Source of the DNA: Arthrinium phaeospermum
Taxonomy: Eukaryota > Ascomycota > Sordariomycetes > Amphisphaeriales > Apiosporaceae
Assembly: GCA_006503535.1 (NCBI GenBank)
Contig: QYRS01000008.1
Location: 2,108,001-2,172,000 of the forward strand
DNA: 64,000 nt
Direction: 5' to 3'
The notes beneath the pieces are model-generated. The model had not been told where the DNA came from and ran no database searches. It saw only the letters and a list, made by a program, of their open reading frames with translations. Positions 20,066 through 31,632 of the stretch are shown in pieces (within the stretch, counting starts at the first letter, position 1; each line of letters starts with the position of its first letter). A program made the translations under genes and the position numbers.

Positions 20066-21723
20066 TTTGTGTGTTCGCTAAGAGTACTGCATGTACGTGT
20101 TCTGGTCTGTTGAGTTGCTTTTTTATCCTATTCGCAATAGCTTCTTCATCCCTTGGGCGCGAGGGTTGGCCGTCATGTGTGTCGCCGTATGCCGCGGGCC
20201 GCCACCAGAATGGAGAATGATGTAACAAAAACTATTGTGTCTGACCAGATGGCTGCAGTTTCCTTGTCGTCGTCTGGACCGTTCGAGTTCCAAGAGGGGA
20301 CCTGTTGTTTCGCTCGGTGAGCTTGAGAGTCAAGCTGTCCGGATCGCGGTCGAGCTGAAGATTGGATGGTCGAAGGTGGGTCTTATTGTTGGGCAAGTCT
20401 GCTGCAAGCGTAGGTTGATTGAATGCGTTTCGTTTTGTGCCAGTCTCAAGGATGATAAGTAAGTGTACTTGGGTTGGTTCGGTAGTTGCTTTCTTTCTTT
20501 TCGTCTCGTCGTTCGCGCAGGTCGGAAGTGGGAGGAGGAATAAAAAAAAGAGAGATATGCGCAGGTTGGGATGCAAGCTACTTTGGCGATACAATCGGGA
20601 GTCACTTGTTCAAGGCTGGCCACACACTGAATGCACATGGAGCCAGGTGAAGTCGATTGGGAAAGCCAGGGAAACCCACCAGCCTCGTGAACGAGTTCCG
20701 GGATTACCAAGGCCCGTGCAACCACCCGTGGCGCAGCGCTGAGCCACAACTCTATAGCAGCCGCCGTCGTATCAATCAATTGGCCAATTCGTCTCGTCCA
20801 ATCAGACAGATCACCGCAGTTTCTTTGTCAAGGTACATTCACTGAGTAACTTACATGTGGGCATCAATGGCAATGAAGCTCCCATGCCGTGTATCTTCTT
20901 TCTTCGTTCTTCAGAACAATAATGATAATCGAAAACAATCCCTGCGATGTACGTTTACGTAAAATTCAGTTTCCCAGTAGCGGCATGGAGGTGGGTTGAG
21001 AAACAATGGGATAGCGGGTTGTCAAGGAGATAGCTGGCTAGTGTATAACTGATTCAATAACGCAAATCTGGTCTTACCTGAAGGTTTGGGGCGTTGAATC
21101 TGGGACCATATAGCCCCTGAAATGGTATCTGGCAAGCCGCGACCCGGTCGTTTCTTCGTAGGGCACTACAATTGAGGCAATTACATAGTCACTTGCGATC
21201 TAAAAAGCGAATGGCACCAAGGTTTGTATGTGGAGGCTGAAAGCCACTGCCTGGTATTCAGTTCTCCTCTATCAACTCTCATTCTCATCACAAGCTGGCG
21301 GTCCCAACTACGGCCCACTGGAAGCAACCCTTATTTGACCATTTAACAGGTCTTCCAATAATGACTCCCTTCCAAAACACACATCCGCTTCGGCCATCAT
21401 GCCCAAAGCTCATCGTCCTCTATTAATGCCGCGTTGGGAACCGACAGCTTGCCAATGAGCAACGCCACCACCGTCTGTGGCTTGCTCGGTTGATTTATCC
21501 CCTCTCTATGGGACTCGTCTGCCTCTAGCAAACAGTCCCAAGCCACTCCAGTCTTTTTATATACACGGGAGCCCCTTCCCACACTTAAAAGGGCCTTCTA
21601 ATTTTGGTTTCCGTGTCTCTAGACGAGTCGATTGCTCTAAGCTTTCGGTTTCCCATGATGTCGTCAAAGAAACCACAATCATAAAAGTCGTGCATGCGTA
21701 TATATATAGTCATGTCCCATGAT
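20066..21723. other. Intergenic upstream of caf1
   Basis: Leader and promoter of caf1 (minus strand) and 3' region of the sphingolipid methyltransferase gene. Several short frames overlap here, but none resembles a protein I know. Confidence 0.5.
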
Positions 21724-23431
21724 TTAAGAGGACGGGAAGACCGCCTTGCCGGCAGCACGGGCCGCGGCGAGGGCGCCAGAAAGGCCGAACTGCGAAGACC
21801 AGCCGTTGATGCGGTGGTTGGCGTTCAAGTTCTTGACCACAACAATCTGGAAGCAGGTAGCACTGCCCTGGCGCGAGGCAATGACGGACCAGGCCAGGAA
21901 GAGCTCCCAGATGCGGTACCAGCGCTGACCGTACTTGGCGTTGACAGTCTCGGCGTTGCCGAGCCAGTTACGGTACCAGCGCCAGAGAGTGCCCGAGTAG
22001 TGAACACCGACGGTGTCGACGCTGCGAAGATAGTTAGTAAAAGCGTGAAAATACTAGTATTTTAGGTGGATCTGTGGAGCTTACCTCTTAATTTCCCATC
22101 CAGCGCTCTCGAGGCAACCGACGTAGTTGGCGAGCGGGGTAGAGGCATCAGCACCGGGGAAGATGTACTTGTTCAGGAAAAGACCCCAGATGAAGTCCTC
22201 GTATTGCCAAGCCTTGCGCAGACCAGAGAGCTGGACGTACATGGCACCATCGTCCTCAAGCATGTCGTAGCACTGGCGGAAGAAAGTCGTAAGTCTGCGG
22301 ATACCGACGTGCTCACCCATCTCGATCTGGGAGATCTTGTTGAACTTGCGGTCGGGGATATCACGGTAATCCATGCACAGAAGCTGGCTTTGGCTCTCAG
22401 GGATGCCGTGGCGGCGGAGACCATCGTTACCCCAAGCAGCCTGGTTGCGAGCAAGAGTGACACCAGTGACGTGGGCACCGTAGTTGACACTGGCGAAACG
22501 AGCGAGAGTACCCCAGCCGCAGCCGATGTCCAGCATGGTCTCGCCCTCCTTCAGAGCAAGCTTCTCGCAGACAATGGCCATCTTGTTGTCTTGCATCTCC
22601 TCGAGGGTCTCCTCGCGCTCGAGGTCAGAGAAGATACCAGAGGTGTAGACCATGCGGGGGCCGAGGAAGTACGAGTAGTGATCATTGCCGCGGTCGTAGT
22701 TGGGGCGGATCTGCTCCTCATCCTGCGCGCGAGAGTGGAAGAGCACATCCGGGGCGAACTCGAAGAAGATGAAGTGGAAAAGAGCCCAGGTGAAGGCGAA
22801 GTTGCACCAGTCATGGCGGTATTCCATGGCCTCGAGGCAGTCACCGTTGAAGTCGACGTCGCCATCGAAGTACATCTCGTAGAAGGTCTTCATGGGGATC
22901 TTGTTGCGGCCCTTCCATCGCAGACGGTCTTCGTCCTTCTTGAAAGTAATGTAGTACTCGACGGGCCGGCCGGGGAGCTTGGCCTTCTCGTTCAGACGAG
23001 GCGCAAATCGGGAGGACACGGTCCAGTACGCGATCAGAAGCGGGACGGCCAGGACGATGATGAAGAAGATGGTCGTCTTGAGGCCGCCGCCGAGGCTGCG
23101 GGCAAAGAAGGCCGGGACACCCAGCAGCAGCGCCCCGAGGGCGTAGTTGGAGAAGGACTCATTGCCGGGACCCTCTGCGGGCAGAGGAGGGTTGTGGATG
23201 GCGGAGACCTGCGGCAGGGCGTTAGTTTCGGTGATTTCGTAGTCAACCCATTGCAATTGACTCGGGTACGGGTACGGGTACGTGTGGACGGGACGGAGGG
23301 GCACAACATACCTTGGTGGTGGCAACGCCACAGTCCTCGCTGGTAGCGAACTTGGGGGCCGGTTGGGGAGGGGTTGCGATGAACTTGATATCGCCCTCGA
23401 GCTCCTCGCCCTGGCGCTTCTCGGAAGCCAT
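21724..23431 (-). CDS. mts1: Sphingolipid C9-methyltransferase (cyclopropane-fatty-acid-synthase-like)
   Basis: Three minus-strand exons: 23431-23312, 23208-22085 and 22021-21724, giving 513 aa. This is the fungal enzyme that uses S-adenosylmethionine to add the C9 methyl branch on the sphingoid base of glucosylceramide. Two hydrophobic segments lie near residues 55-105 (NYALGALLLGVPAFFA; TTIFFIIVLAVPLLIAYW), so it is an ER-type membrane protein. The methyltransferase core of the cyclopropane-synthase superfamily follows: NYDRGNDHYSYFLGPRMVYT, then SAM motif I TMLDIGCGWGTLARFA, VTGVTLARNQAAWG, MDYRDIPDRKFNKISQIEMG and EHVGIRRLTTFFRQCYDMLE. The last exon adds VDTVGVHYSGTLWRWYRNW. The donors (GTATGT, GTAAGC) and the AACTAAC and TACTAAC branch points are strong. 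A 426-codon frame runs antisense but is a shadow. Confidence 0.93.
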
Positions 23432-24482
23432 GATAGCGGGTTGTTGTTGGGGAAATCACCAACGGGATTCACCTCTCAGCGTTCGAAGGATTGGGCTTTT
23501 TCTATCGTGGAGGGGTGACAGGCGGTGAAATTGTATAGATCGAACCACACCACGAGAGGTTCCGTCACGGCAAGCACAATGGGATTGAGCTTGCAGATGT
23601 AGAACTGAAAAGACCACCTGTTCACGCTAATTGGGCGGTATTAATACGATTCCCTGCGTGGAGAAATAAAGGAGGGCGAGAGAAGAGGCCAGACCAGACC
23701 GTTTATTATTTTCTTTCGTCAGTCTCCATGCCATGGCCCAAGTCTCTGAAAGTGACAAGGGCTTGTGGTATCTCTAGCTCCATAGGGTCCGACTAGCTCG
23801 TTGCTGCTGCACATTGCTGTACGTGTACGCAAAGTCCCGGGACAAGGGGGGTCCGCCTTGTACAGTATCCTGCGGCATTGGCATACTGTCACTATACTCA
23901 ATCGGCAGGCACAGATAGACAAGACGGGCTGCTTCAGGTGGTTCAAATAGACGGGAAGTGAAGATCTGTCCTGGTTTCGAAACAACCTTACACGGCGGTG
24001 AGAAGATGGCAGGATGGCTTGGAAGAAGATACTCCGCTTTCACTTCTTAGCCTGGAGTCTCCAAGTTTATTTCTTGCGATCAAACATATGCATTTTAGAA
24101 TCCAACCTCAGATTTTTGGCTTGGAGGGGCACACCAATTAGCTGATCTGCAGTTTGCTGATCAGGTACACGTGTGTTGATGAAGTACGGTGCGCATACTG
24201 AGCTTCGGCAAGTGCATAGGCCCCGCGCCCCCGACATAAAAGATTTTGTACCCATGTACCCGATGACTAAGAATGCACGATAAGCCGACTGCCACCTGGA
24301 CGCCTACAGCCAATCGGGGTCGAGGCTGACACACGGACCTTTTTTGTGGCAGAGCGAGAGCTTGGAGCAAGCCAGCGCCATTGGAGGCTGAGTTGATCAA
24401 TTGACTGAGAGGTTAAGCAAGAGAGCGACAGCCCGCCGCAATAGCTTCATTGCAGCACGACACACTACAACCACCCACCAAC
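23432..24482. other. Divergent intergenic region
   Basis: Likely promoters of the methyltransferase (minus) and the complex I subunit (plus). No credible gene. The 88- and 89-codon minus frames at 23719-24043 overlap each other and are not recognisable. Confidence 0.55.
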
Positions 24483-24915
24483 ATGTATCCCACCCGGTAT
24501 GTCAAGATGCCCCCATATCAATTGCCTATGTCGCATGCATCTGTGGCAATTGACGACTGACTCTGGTCCAGGTTACTGCGAGCGCACCACGGCGAGAAGC
24601 CCAGCCTTACCGGCTTCGACGTCAGAAAGTACGCCCACTCGGCCGGACAGCCTCGTTACGACCCCTGGGAGCGAGCGTAAGTTGCAACCCATCTCGTCAC
24701 CTCTGGCGCAGTTGAAGAAATAAGAAATTGACTGGGTTTCTTACAGTGAGGCGTGGCGATACACCGGCCAGTTCTCGAGATTCAACCGCTTCCGGGGCGC
24801 CTTCCCCGGCCTCGGCATCGCCACCGTCGCCTTTGCAGCCTACTGCGGCTACGAGTACATGTTCCTGAACGACGGTCACCACGGCGATGCTGCGCACGGC
24901 GAGGAGCACCACTAA
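24483..24915 (+). CDS. Complex I accessory subunit B12 (NDUFB3-like)
   Basis: Three small exons, 24483-24496, 24572-24676 and 24747-24915, encode 95 aa, the normal size for this subunit. The first exon is only 14 bp (MYPTR, with the Arg codon split). Family features are LTGFDVRKYAHSAGQPRYDP, then WERAEAWRYTGQFSRFNRFR, one transmembrane segment (GLGIATVAFAAYCGYEYMF), and a His/Asp/Glu-rich C-terminus ending GEEHH. It belongs to the membrane arm of mitochondrial NADH:ubiquinone oxidoreductase. The gene is almost invisible as a single frame because exons are short and introns frequent. All splice joints keep frame and use GTATGT/GTAAGT donors. Confidence 0.9.
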
Positions 24916-26166
24916 AAAGGAGGCAGGCCGAGCAAGCTGAAGACGGTAGAGCGGAGGGGTCCAACAGCATTGTACATATTGTTATATCTAAACATCCAGC
25001 AAAGAGGGCGACTGGAACGCAACGACCAATGGCTACGGCACCGGATCAATTGACAAAACATACAATTTACTACCAGCCGAGTCCTTTTGTCAACCTTGGA
25101 ACACTGGTGGTTCGGGGGCAGCGACGAAGAAGCCTAAGCACTTGACTGATATCCGGTGATTCTTTGGGCCCAATGAACAAATCGTTCTTTTGCCAGATGG
25201 GCATCTTGCGGATCCGATAGCTCTATGCTGATGCAGCAATCTACTCACCAAGGTATGGATGTGTGGGTGGTGCAGAGTGTGAGAAGGGTAGGAGCCGGTC
25301 TCTACCATTGATCGAAGCAACCATATTCATTGGTTGATCACCTTCTCTATTCTCTCGAGTTCCTTCCATCATCCGTTCTATAGAGCAGGCATTCGTGCGC
25401 CTAAAAATATCATGTACGAGAAGCTGGACTCCGTGACAGACAGTATGTAGTTGATGAAAGCCTTGGCGATCTCACCATAGCAGCGTTTCCCCCCTTACGT
25501 GGACTAGTTACATACATATGTATATGTGGTCACATATATCCAGCTGAGAGAGGCTTCACAGCATTACCGATAACCTTGGCACCCTTGGAACCGGCTGCGG
25601 ATATCAGACAACCCGGGGATACTCACTGACACCAAGCCTTGAGCACCTAGGTATTCTATAGACCAATCATTCACCATGTGAAAGCAAAAGCCAAAAGGAC
25701 GTTCAAACACGTCCCCCACGTCATGTCACTCTAGAAACCTTGAATATAGCACAGTTATTATAACCAAACCCCTAAGAAACCCAAGGCAGTTTGTATGCAT
25801 TTTTGTCATTTTTTCTTTCTCTCCCACTCCCTCACACTATCACACACAGTGTATGTATCTCTGTACAACACCACCAAAAAGTTCCAGGAAACCCTTCCCA
25901 CCCGAGATTCAACTCAAGATGATATAGTCTCAATATAGAATTATAAAACAGACAGATGAAAAAAGTAAAAACAGCAAAACGCCATTGTGCCCTATATTGT
26001 CCAGCTGAAAATGCCTTGCGCGTGCGCCAATGCAATCAATGTAAAAAAGAAACAAATTTGCCACCACCCCCCGTATATGCATCTCCCGTATATCAAAACT
26101 TGGAAGGTTATCGTCAGGGTATCTCTCTGTCTATATAGATCTCTCTCTCTCTCCTTATATATCTCT
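24916..26166. other. Convergent intergenic region
   Basis: 3' UTRs of the complex I subunit gene and the coiled-coil gene. AT-richer than the neighbours, with a (CT)n tract around 26139-26153. No gene recognised. Confidence 0.55.
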
Positions 26167-27654
26167 CTAGGTCGTCCGAACGCCAATGCCGCTGACCAGA
26201 TCAAGCGCCCCCTCGACCGCGACCTCCATCTCCGCCAGCCGGTGCTTCAGGTCCTTGTTCTCGTCCCGCAGCAGGCTGACGGTATCCCACGCCATGCTCG
26301 AGCTCTGGCCGTGGCAGGTCTTGCACCCGGTGCCGGCCGAGGCCGAGGTGTCGGCGCCCGTCATACCCCTCATCAGCTTCTGGAACGCCGACGGCTCCTT
26401 GCCGAACTTGGGCTTGGGCGGCAGCTCCAGCTTGTCGTTGTTGCCGGCGGCGGCGGCGGCGGCAGTCTTGCCATGCTGCTCGCGGCTGGGAGAAACAGAC
26501 ACGTCGGCCACGCTCTCCGTCGCGCTCGTCAGGATCGTCGGGCTGCGGCTGCGCGAGAAGACGCTCTCGCCCTCGGCGCTCTCCTCGTCCGTGTCCGTGA
26601 AGCTGACCTCGGACTTGAGCGTGCTCGCGCTCGCCCGCCACTTGTTGCGCTGCTCGTTCTCGCCCACCTCGAGGTCCTCGCTCGAGATGGACCGCTCCGC
26701 CATGATCTTCTCGTGGGCCATGCGCATGAAGCGCTCCTCCTTGCGGGCCTCGCGCTCGGCGGTCAGCTCGCTCATCAGCTGCTTGAGGGCCGCCTCCTGG
26801 TCGTGGGCCTGGTTGGCCATGCTCTCCAGCTGCACCTTCAGGTTCTCGACCCGCAACCTGGTCTCCTCGGCCTCCTCCTTCTCCGCCGACCGCTCTTCCT
26901 GGATTTCGTGCAAAGCAATGGTGCGGTCGCGTAAGCCGTTCTGCATCTTAAGCAAAAGACCCGTCGCGTTGGCTTGCAGGTTCTTGTACGCCGCCGGAGA
27001 GAACGCCTCGCCGCTAGAGCCAGCAGGGTACAGAGCCGCCTCGATGTTCATGTTGAGCAGCTCGTCGTCGAACTGGGGGGTTGCCGGGGCGGGCCCGCTG
27101 CTCAAGCGTTTAGTCAAAGATGAGAAAAACCCGAGGCGTGGCTGCGCGGCAGGAGCAGGAGCCGGAGCCGGGGCCGGAGCCACGTTTATCGTCGGCGTCG
27201 TGGTCGCCGACTTGGGGGTGATGTCGGCGTCGGGCGAGAGGGTCTCCTCGGGAGGCGGTGTCGAGCCAGCCCTTCCAGACGTTTCAGACGCGTTTTCTAC
27301 CTTGCGCGCAGGCCTTCCATCTCCGGTGAACCCCATGTCTGATGACTGTCTGATATGACCTCGCGGTGGTGGCGTATGTGCCGGTTGGCTGATACGCAGC
27401 GGTGACAGAGAAGGGGCGGTGTGTTGTCGGCGGTGTTGATGATGTGAAGAGAAAGCAGATGCGGCTACCGATGGTCTCGACGCTCGTCTAGACGGTTGCG
27501 ACGTTTTGTTGTCTTCGGAGTAGTCGAAGGTCAAGGTAGGCTCTTGTTCAGGGTATCCCACACCTGATCCGACGTTGTCATTCGCGTAAGGAGGGTTTGT
27601 TTCCGCCTTTCCTCTCGGGCCTGGGGCCTGCGGGCGTGGGTCGACGCTTAGCAT
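26167..27654 (-). CDS. Coiled-coil protein of unknown function, single exon
   Basis: An intronless 495-codon frame from an ATG at 27654. I do not recognise the family. Residues 1-150 are disordered and Ser/Pro-rich, with an Ala-Pro repeat (APAPAPAPAPAAQP) near 160. A short conserved-looking motif, LGFFSSLTKRLSSGPAPA, follows. Residues about 230-335 form a strongly predicted coiled coil (EERSAEKEEAEETRLRVENL; LKQLMSELTAEREARKEERF). After an acidic Ser-rich linker (DTDEESAEGESVFSRSRS) there is FQKLMRGMTG, a GCKTCHG CxxC-type motif, and a final leucine-rich helix (LLRDENKDLKHRLAEMEVAV). No membrane segment or signal is seen. A cytoskeletal or cortical adaptor is possible but is inference. Codon use and length of open frame support it as real. 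Confidence 0.75.
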   Translation of the reverse strand: MLSVDPRPQAPGPRGKAETNPPYANDNVGSGVGYPEQEPTLTFDYSEDNKTSQPSRRASRPSVAASAFSSHHQHRRQHTAPSLSPLRISQPAHTPPPRGHIRQSSDMGFTGDGRPARKVENASETSGRAGSTPPPEETLSPDADITPKSATTTPTINVAPAPAPAPAPAAQPRLGFFSSLTKRLSSGPAPATPQFDDELLNMNIEAALYPAGSSGEAFSPAAYKNLQANATGLLLKMQNGLRDRTIALHEIQEERSAEKEEAEETRLRVENLKVQLESMANQAHDQEAALKQLMSELTAEREARKEERFMRMAHEKIMAERSISSEDLEVGENEQRNKWRASASTLKSEVSFTDTDEESAEGESVFSRSRSPTILTSATESVADVSVSPSREQHGKTAAAAAAGNNDKLELPPKPKFGKEPSAFQKLMRGMTGADTSASAGTGCKTCHGQSSSMAWDTVSLLRDENKDLKHRLAEMEVAVEGALDLVSGIGVRTT

Positions 27655-30600
27655 TGGTTATATTAATTCTGTCCAGGGGGCACGGCGGTTGTGGGTTGTG
27701 GACACCCGATATGTGCAAAGTCGTACGGTGATCTTGCTGCGAGTAAAAGTAGGGACCACGGTAAGGATGCTGGAGGACCCAGTGCGCTTCAAATACAACC
27801 AACGATTTCCCAAAATTGGGCGCTGATGAAAGATCTCGGGAGCGGGCTTTTCACCTGCGAGAAAAAAAAGCCAGAAGCGCCTAAGTATTCTGGTGGAGAT
27901 CTATGTCAAACAGAAGGCGAGATGTTGTTCTCCTGTCCACCGCTTCCGAGTCTCTCTTGGTCGGGTTCTGAGACGATTTACTTTGTTTGGTGCAGCAGCT
28001 CTCGTTGGAAAGCGAGCTAAGCCTTGACCCCTGCGACAAGGGTCGAGTGGGTGCCGAGGTCGCTGACTCTTTGGGTCGGGGCGTTGATTGTGTTGTGATT
28101 GCTCCGTATTCGACTCTGGAGTTCCGCAGTTTAACGAGATGAGCAGCGAGACCGTTGTTGGGTGGTTTGGTCAGGTTGCGGCTTGGGCGACACGGACGGG
28201 ATATGGCTGTTGTGGGCTTTTTGAGTTTTGCATGAAGAGACGGGCAAATCGAGAAATAACAAGGTTGTTTTTGTTTTGAGTAGCAGATGGCAGATGCCCT
28301 TCTGCATCCAGTTGTGCAGTGCAGCTCTGGCAAGCTGGGTGCCCCGGGTGACAAGGGTAGTGCCGGGCCCCCCTCACGCAAAGACAATAGCTGGAATAGC
28401 TGCAGCTAATCACCGTGTCCCGTTCTTCCTAAGGCGGGGTCTCTCCGTCCGGTGGTGCAGCTGCAAAAACAGGAAGGCGGGCGAGCGGGCGGGCGGTCTG
28501 GGCTACTGCAGGTTGCTAAGCAGGGATGGCAGCTCTTCCTCTTGTTCACCTGGTTCTTGTTTGGTTGATGAATTTCGCAACCGGGCTGGAGATCCAAGAT
28601 GGCCTTCAATAAGGCATTACCGACGCCGGCAGTTGAAAATGGTGTAATAGATGAGGAGGGGGATAAGATGAGAAAGAAGCAGAGAAAGAAGGATTAGAGA
28701 TTAGCGAAGCCGAGGAATAGCGCAACCCCCATCTATCTAGCAAGGGCGGGCAACAGCAGTAGGGGACTCTTGTTGAGACACTAGATCATGCCTCACTATC
28801 AGTGCCATGAAAAGGTAGATCAAGATCACGCCAGAAGGGCTGGCTGGCTGGCTGAGTGCCGGCTCTCTCGACTATTTCTAAGCGCCATGTCTAGGACGAT
28901 GACGCTGTTCCTCTATTGGGCTTTTCCAAGGCAGACTTTTTTCATAAAAACGAGAGGGTTGGGTTGGGTTCTCTTGCATGGTCGAATCCAAGGCCAGCGG
29001 TGGATCAACACATAATTCAACGTGGCTGAACGCGACCAACGAGACGGTCCCCTGATTTGAAGGTAAAATACTGGAACAGACTGCTACACAACCTCAATCT
29101 ATTGGCGGCGACTAGGTTGGACAAGATGCGATTGCCGATTGCAGCAATCCGATTCTGATCCAGGGGCTTCGGAAAAGAGGGTGCGCATCCAACTGGCTGG
29201 GCCGAATGTGCGCACTAAGCAATCCCATTGCCGGCCGTGAGTCCTGGCCAGGCCAGCTCGAGTCTGTCTGATTAAAGAGCCTGCATGTTTGGCATCCTGT
29301 ATCGTACATATTAGGTTGGATGCATATCTCCGCGTTCAGCTTCCCCGTCTGGCCGGTTCACGGAAACGTGAAATTACGACATGAGCGAGCGAGAACGGGC
29401 TCAGCTTTCGTTATTAATAAATAATCGGTGTCCCCGACTTCGCAACGTGTTCTGTCGAAAACCTTACCACCTGCTTGGGAGTCTGCAAGACCACCATCAA
29501 TACATGTTATCAGTAGGTATTGTACGTTCAACATTGTTGACCGCTGGTAAGAACGAGGCTGTACAGATTAGCCACTTACATAGCCCATTGGGAGGATAAA
29601 GAGCCCACCCGACGTACCCTCGAGTGCTACAGTATTTCCGGCGAGCGCTGCGTCGTCAGCGCTCGCTCGCCCTGGCTTGCACAGTCCAAAGTCCCCGCCC
29701 CATAACTTTGCGAGCGCTACGATTATGCGATGCCCGAGTCCTAATCTTTCCAATCTATCAAATCATTTATGAGGTCACACCCAAGTGTGACGTCGTGTTA
29801 CCCTAACTAAAAGCTTTAGGGGATGATCAAATCAATCAAATCAATCCATTGCTCAGCAACGAACCGTCAGCTACATATCTATGCATACACTATGTACTTT
29901 ATGCAGACGAGAACCAAACAACGCCAGCTAATCACGTTGCTCGGTTTTCTGCCACGACATCTTACCATTGTTGTCTGGCTGACGCCTGCAGCCATGAGAC
30001 AGCACTGTGGTTTGACATGCGCAAGTGGGGGGACCGTTTTCCTGGTATATTCTGCTTTGGTTCAACCAATATTTGCAAGTTTTCTCAAGCAAAACGTGAC
30101 TAATCCAATATTCGGGGCGCTTTCTACGGTTCAAGAAGGTCAGTATTGATCATTGCAGCATCTGACCTGGAAAGCTAGAGATTGCCCACCCGAGCTCACA
30201 GCCAGAACTATCTTCATTCGGGATGTAAGTCAAAAGGGTCGACTCGTATATCCGTATTGTTGGTCTACCAGACGCATCTACAAGGCAAATGGCAATTAAT
30301 TCGGCCTTGCGGGTAATGTCCAAAAATAGCTTCTGTCTGTAGATGGGCAATATCGCGTAGAATTTTCCAGTAATCCATGGCAGATAGGCGGCCACGAGTC
30401 CTAAACCCCTTCTCTTCTGTGAGGGGCCGGGTTTCTCGGGCCAGCACTGATAGCCATCGTTAGCTAGATCTCGAAACAGGAACAAGTTAGCAGTATACTG
30501 TTGTCTTAGCACAATTAGTTAGCAGAAGGTATGTTAGCTGGCTGATATGGGGAAACTGGTTTATTGTCTCGAGAATTTCATATTATCTAACGAATCTAAC

Positions 30601-30656
30601 GTTTGATACTGAATTTCTATCCCAATGCCACTGCGACCGGTATTCCGTCCTCGAGC
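27655..30656. other. 3.0 kb without a supported gene
   Basis: Between two minus-strand genes. It includes the leader of the coiled-coil gene. The 168-codon minus frame at 27881-28387 shows no family features. A GGCT microsatellite lies near 28841, and inverted repeats cluster at 29641-29821. The sequence becomes AT-richer toward 30.5 kb. No decayed transposon protein was recognised. Confidence 0.5.
29641..29821. repeat. Cluster of three short inverted repeats
   Basis: Perfect arms GCGAGCGCTG / CAGCGCTCGC at 29641-29650 and 29657-29666 flank a 6-nt loop, and a third copy of GCGAGCGCT lies at 29710. TCACAC-CCAA-GTGTGA is at 29775-29790. CCCTAA and TTAGGG face each other at 29801-29806 and 29816-29821 around an AAAGCTTT palindrome. 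Function is unknown. Confidence 0.7.
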
Positions 30657-31632
30657 TTAGTAGAAACTCTCCACCATGGTGTCCTTATTATTAGAGATGT
30701 TCCCAGGTGCGGCTCCCTCGCCGAGTCGGAATACACTCTCAATGACGCTCAGCTCTGTAGCTGTGGTGTCCAGGCCCGTCACGGCCATCCAGTCGTTGAC
30801 GACCATACCAGCACCGACCACGTTGCTTCCGCGGTTCACACTGCCGGCCACCAGGGGCACCTGCAGCAGACTGCTCAGCTCGTCCTGGTCTTGTATGCTG
30901 GTCTTGGGGTGGACGAGGCCACCGCGGTTGCTGAGGGACATGTAGGAGCCGACCAGCACGTTGTCGGCAATGGTCTGACGGAACACCTCGACGCCCAAAA
31001 CATCGGCTATGATCTCCTCGGTCTCGCGCTCCAGGTCCGGGTGGATCAGGGCAATGTGATCGTTACAGACAATAACGTTTCCAAGGGCCGAGAGGCGCTC
31101 CTCGATGCGCTGAATACGGATCTCATCTGGCAGGGAGTTCCGCAAATGCTGCAGTTCTTGGTCGGTTGTAGATGTGGGCACGAGGAGACCATTGCGGTTT
31201 CTGTAGCCGTACAACGTTAGCAAGTGCATTGCGACGGGCCGAAAGGGATTTTTGGGGATAGGTACTCACCCAGCTGTTAAACGGCCTATTATGCGCGTGC
31301 CGGCAATGGTAGTTCGGCAGATGGGAATGACATCTTGAAGTTCCGCCTCAAAGACACTGGTATCAAGTCAGTCTCGCGCTCGTCCAGGAATAGCGGGGTA
31401 TTTCGCACGCCACCCACCGCGGGGTGCTATCGATTGCATTTGCTTACCTGTAGAAGTTTTCGCTTGCGCCGACGGCCGTCAGGGCATACGAGTTTGTCAG
31501 AGTCGCGAAGACACCGACCCTACATCCAGTCAGTTCCAGTCCAGCGCCAGCGCCATGCGCATGGCGGCATGGTGTATGGTGGGATGGTGGGGCTTACTCG
31601 TTGGAGTTCTCGAATTGAGCTCGTACCGCCAT
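30657..31632 (-). CDS. tif6: Eukaryotic translation initiation factor 6 (eIF6/Tif6)
   Basis: Four minus-strand exons: 31632-31598, 31519-31448, 31356-31270 and 31200-30657, giving exactly 245 aa, the canonical eIF6 length. The protein begins [20 protein letters not shown] and continues through [80 protein letters not shown] and [20 protein letters not shown]. eIF6 binds the 60S subunit, acts in nucleolar pre-60S biogenesis and prevents premature joining with 40S. The pentein-fold repeats are evident. Introns have GTAAGC/GTGAGT donors and in one case a GCTAAC branch point. Nothing is unusual apart from three introns in the first third of the gene. Confidence 0.97.

Noticed and set aside
22066..23346. 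426-codon plus-strand ORF opposite the sphingolipid methyltransferase
   Set aside because: It is exactly antisense to a well-supported gene; GC-rich third positions keep the opposite frame open. No domain of its own.
26186..27358. 390-codon plus-strand ORF opposite the coiled-coil gene
   Set aside because: Antisense shadow with Ser/Leu-rich sequence and no recognisable family.
27881..28387. 168-codon minus-strand ORF in the 3 kb gap
   Set aside because: No recognisable residues or start context. It may be leader sequence of the downstream gene.
29707..29719. Third GCGAGCGCT copy suggested a tRNA- or 5S-like fold
   Set aside because: No A-box/B-box pair or acceptor-stem pairing around it. 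No tRNA or 5S promoter elements were seen in the window.
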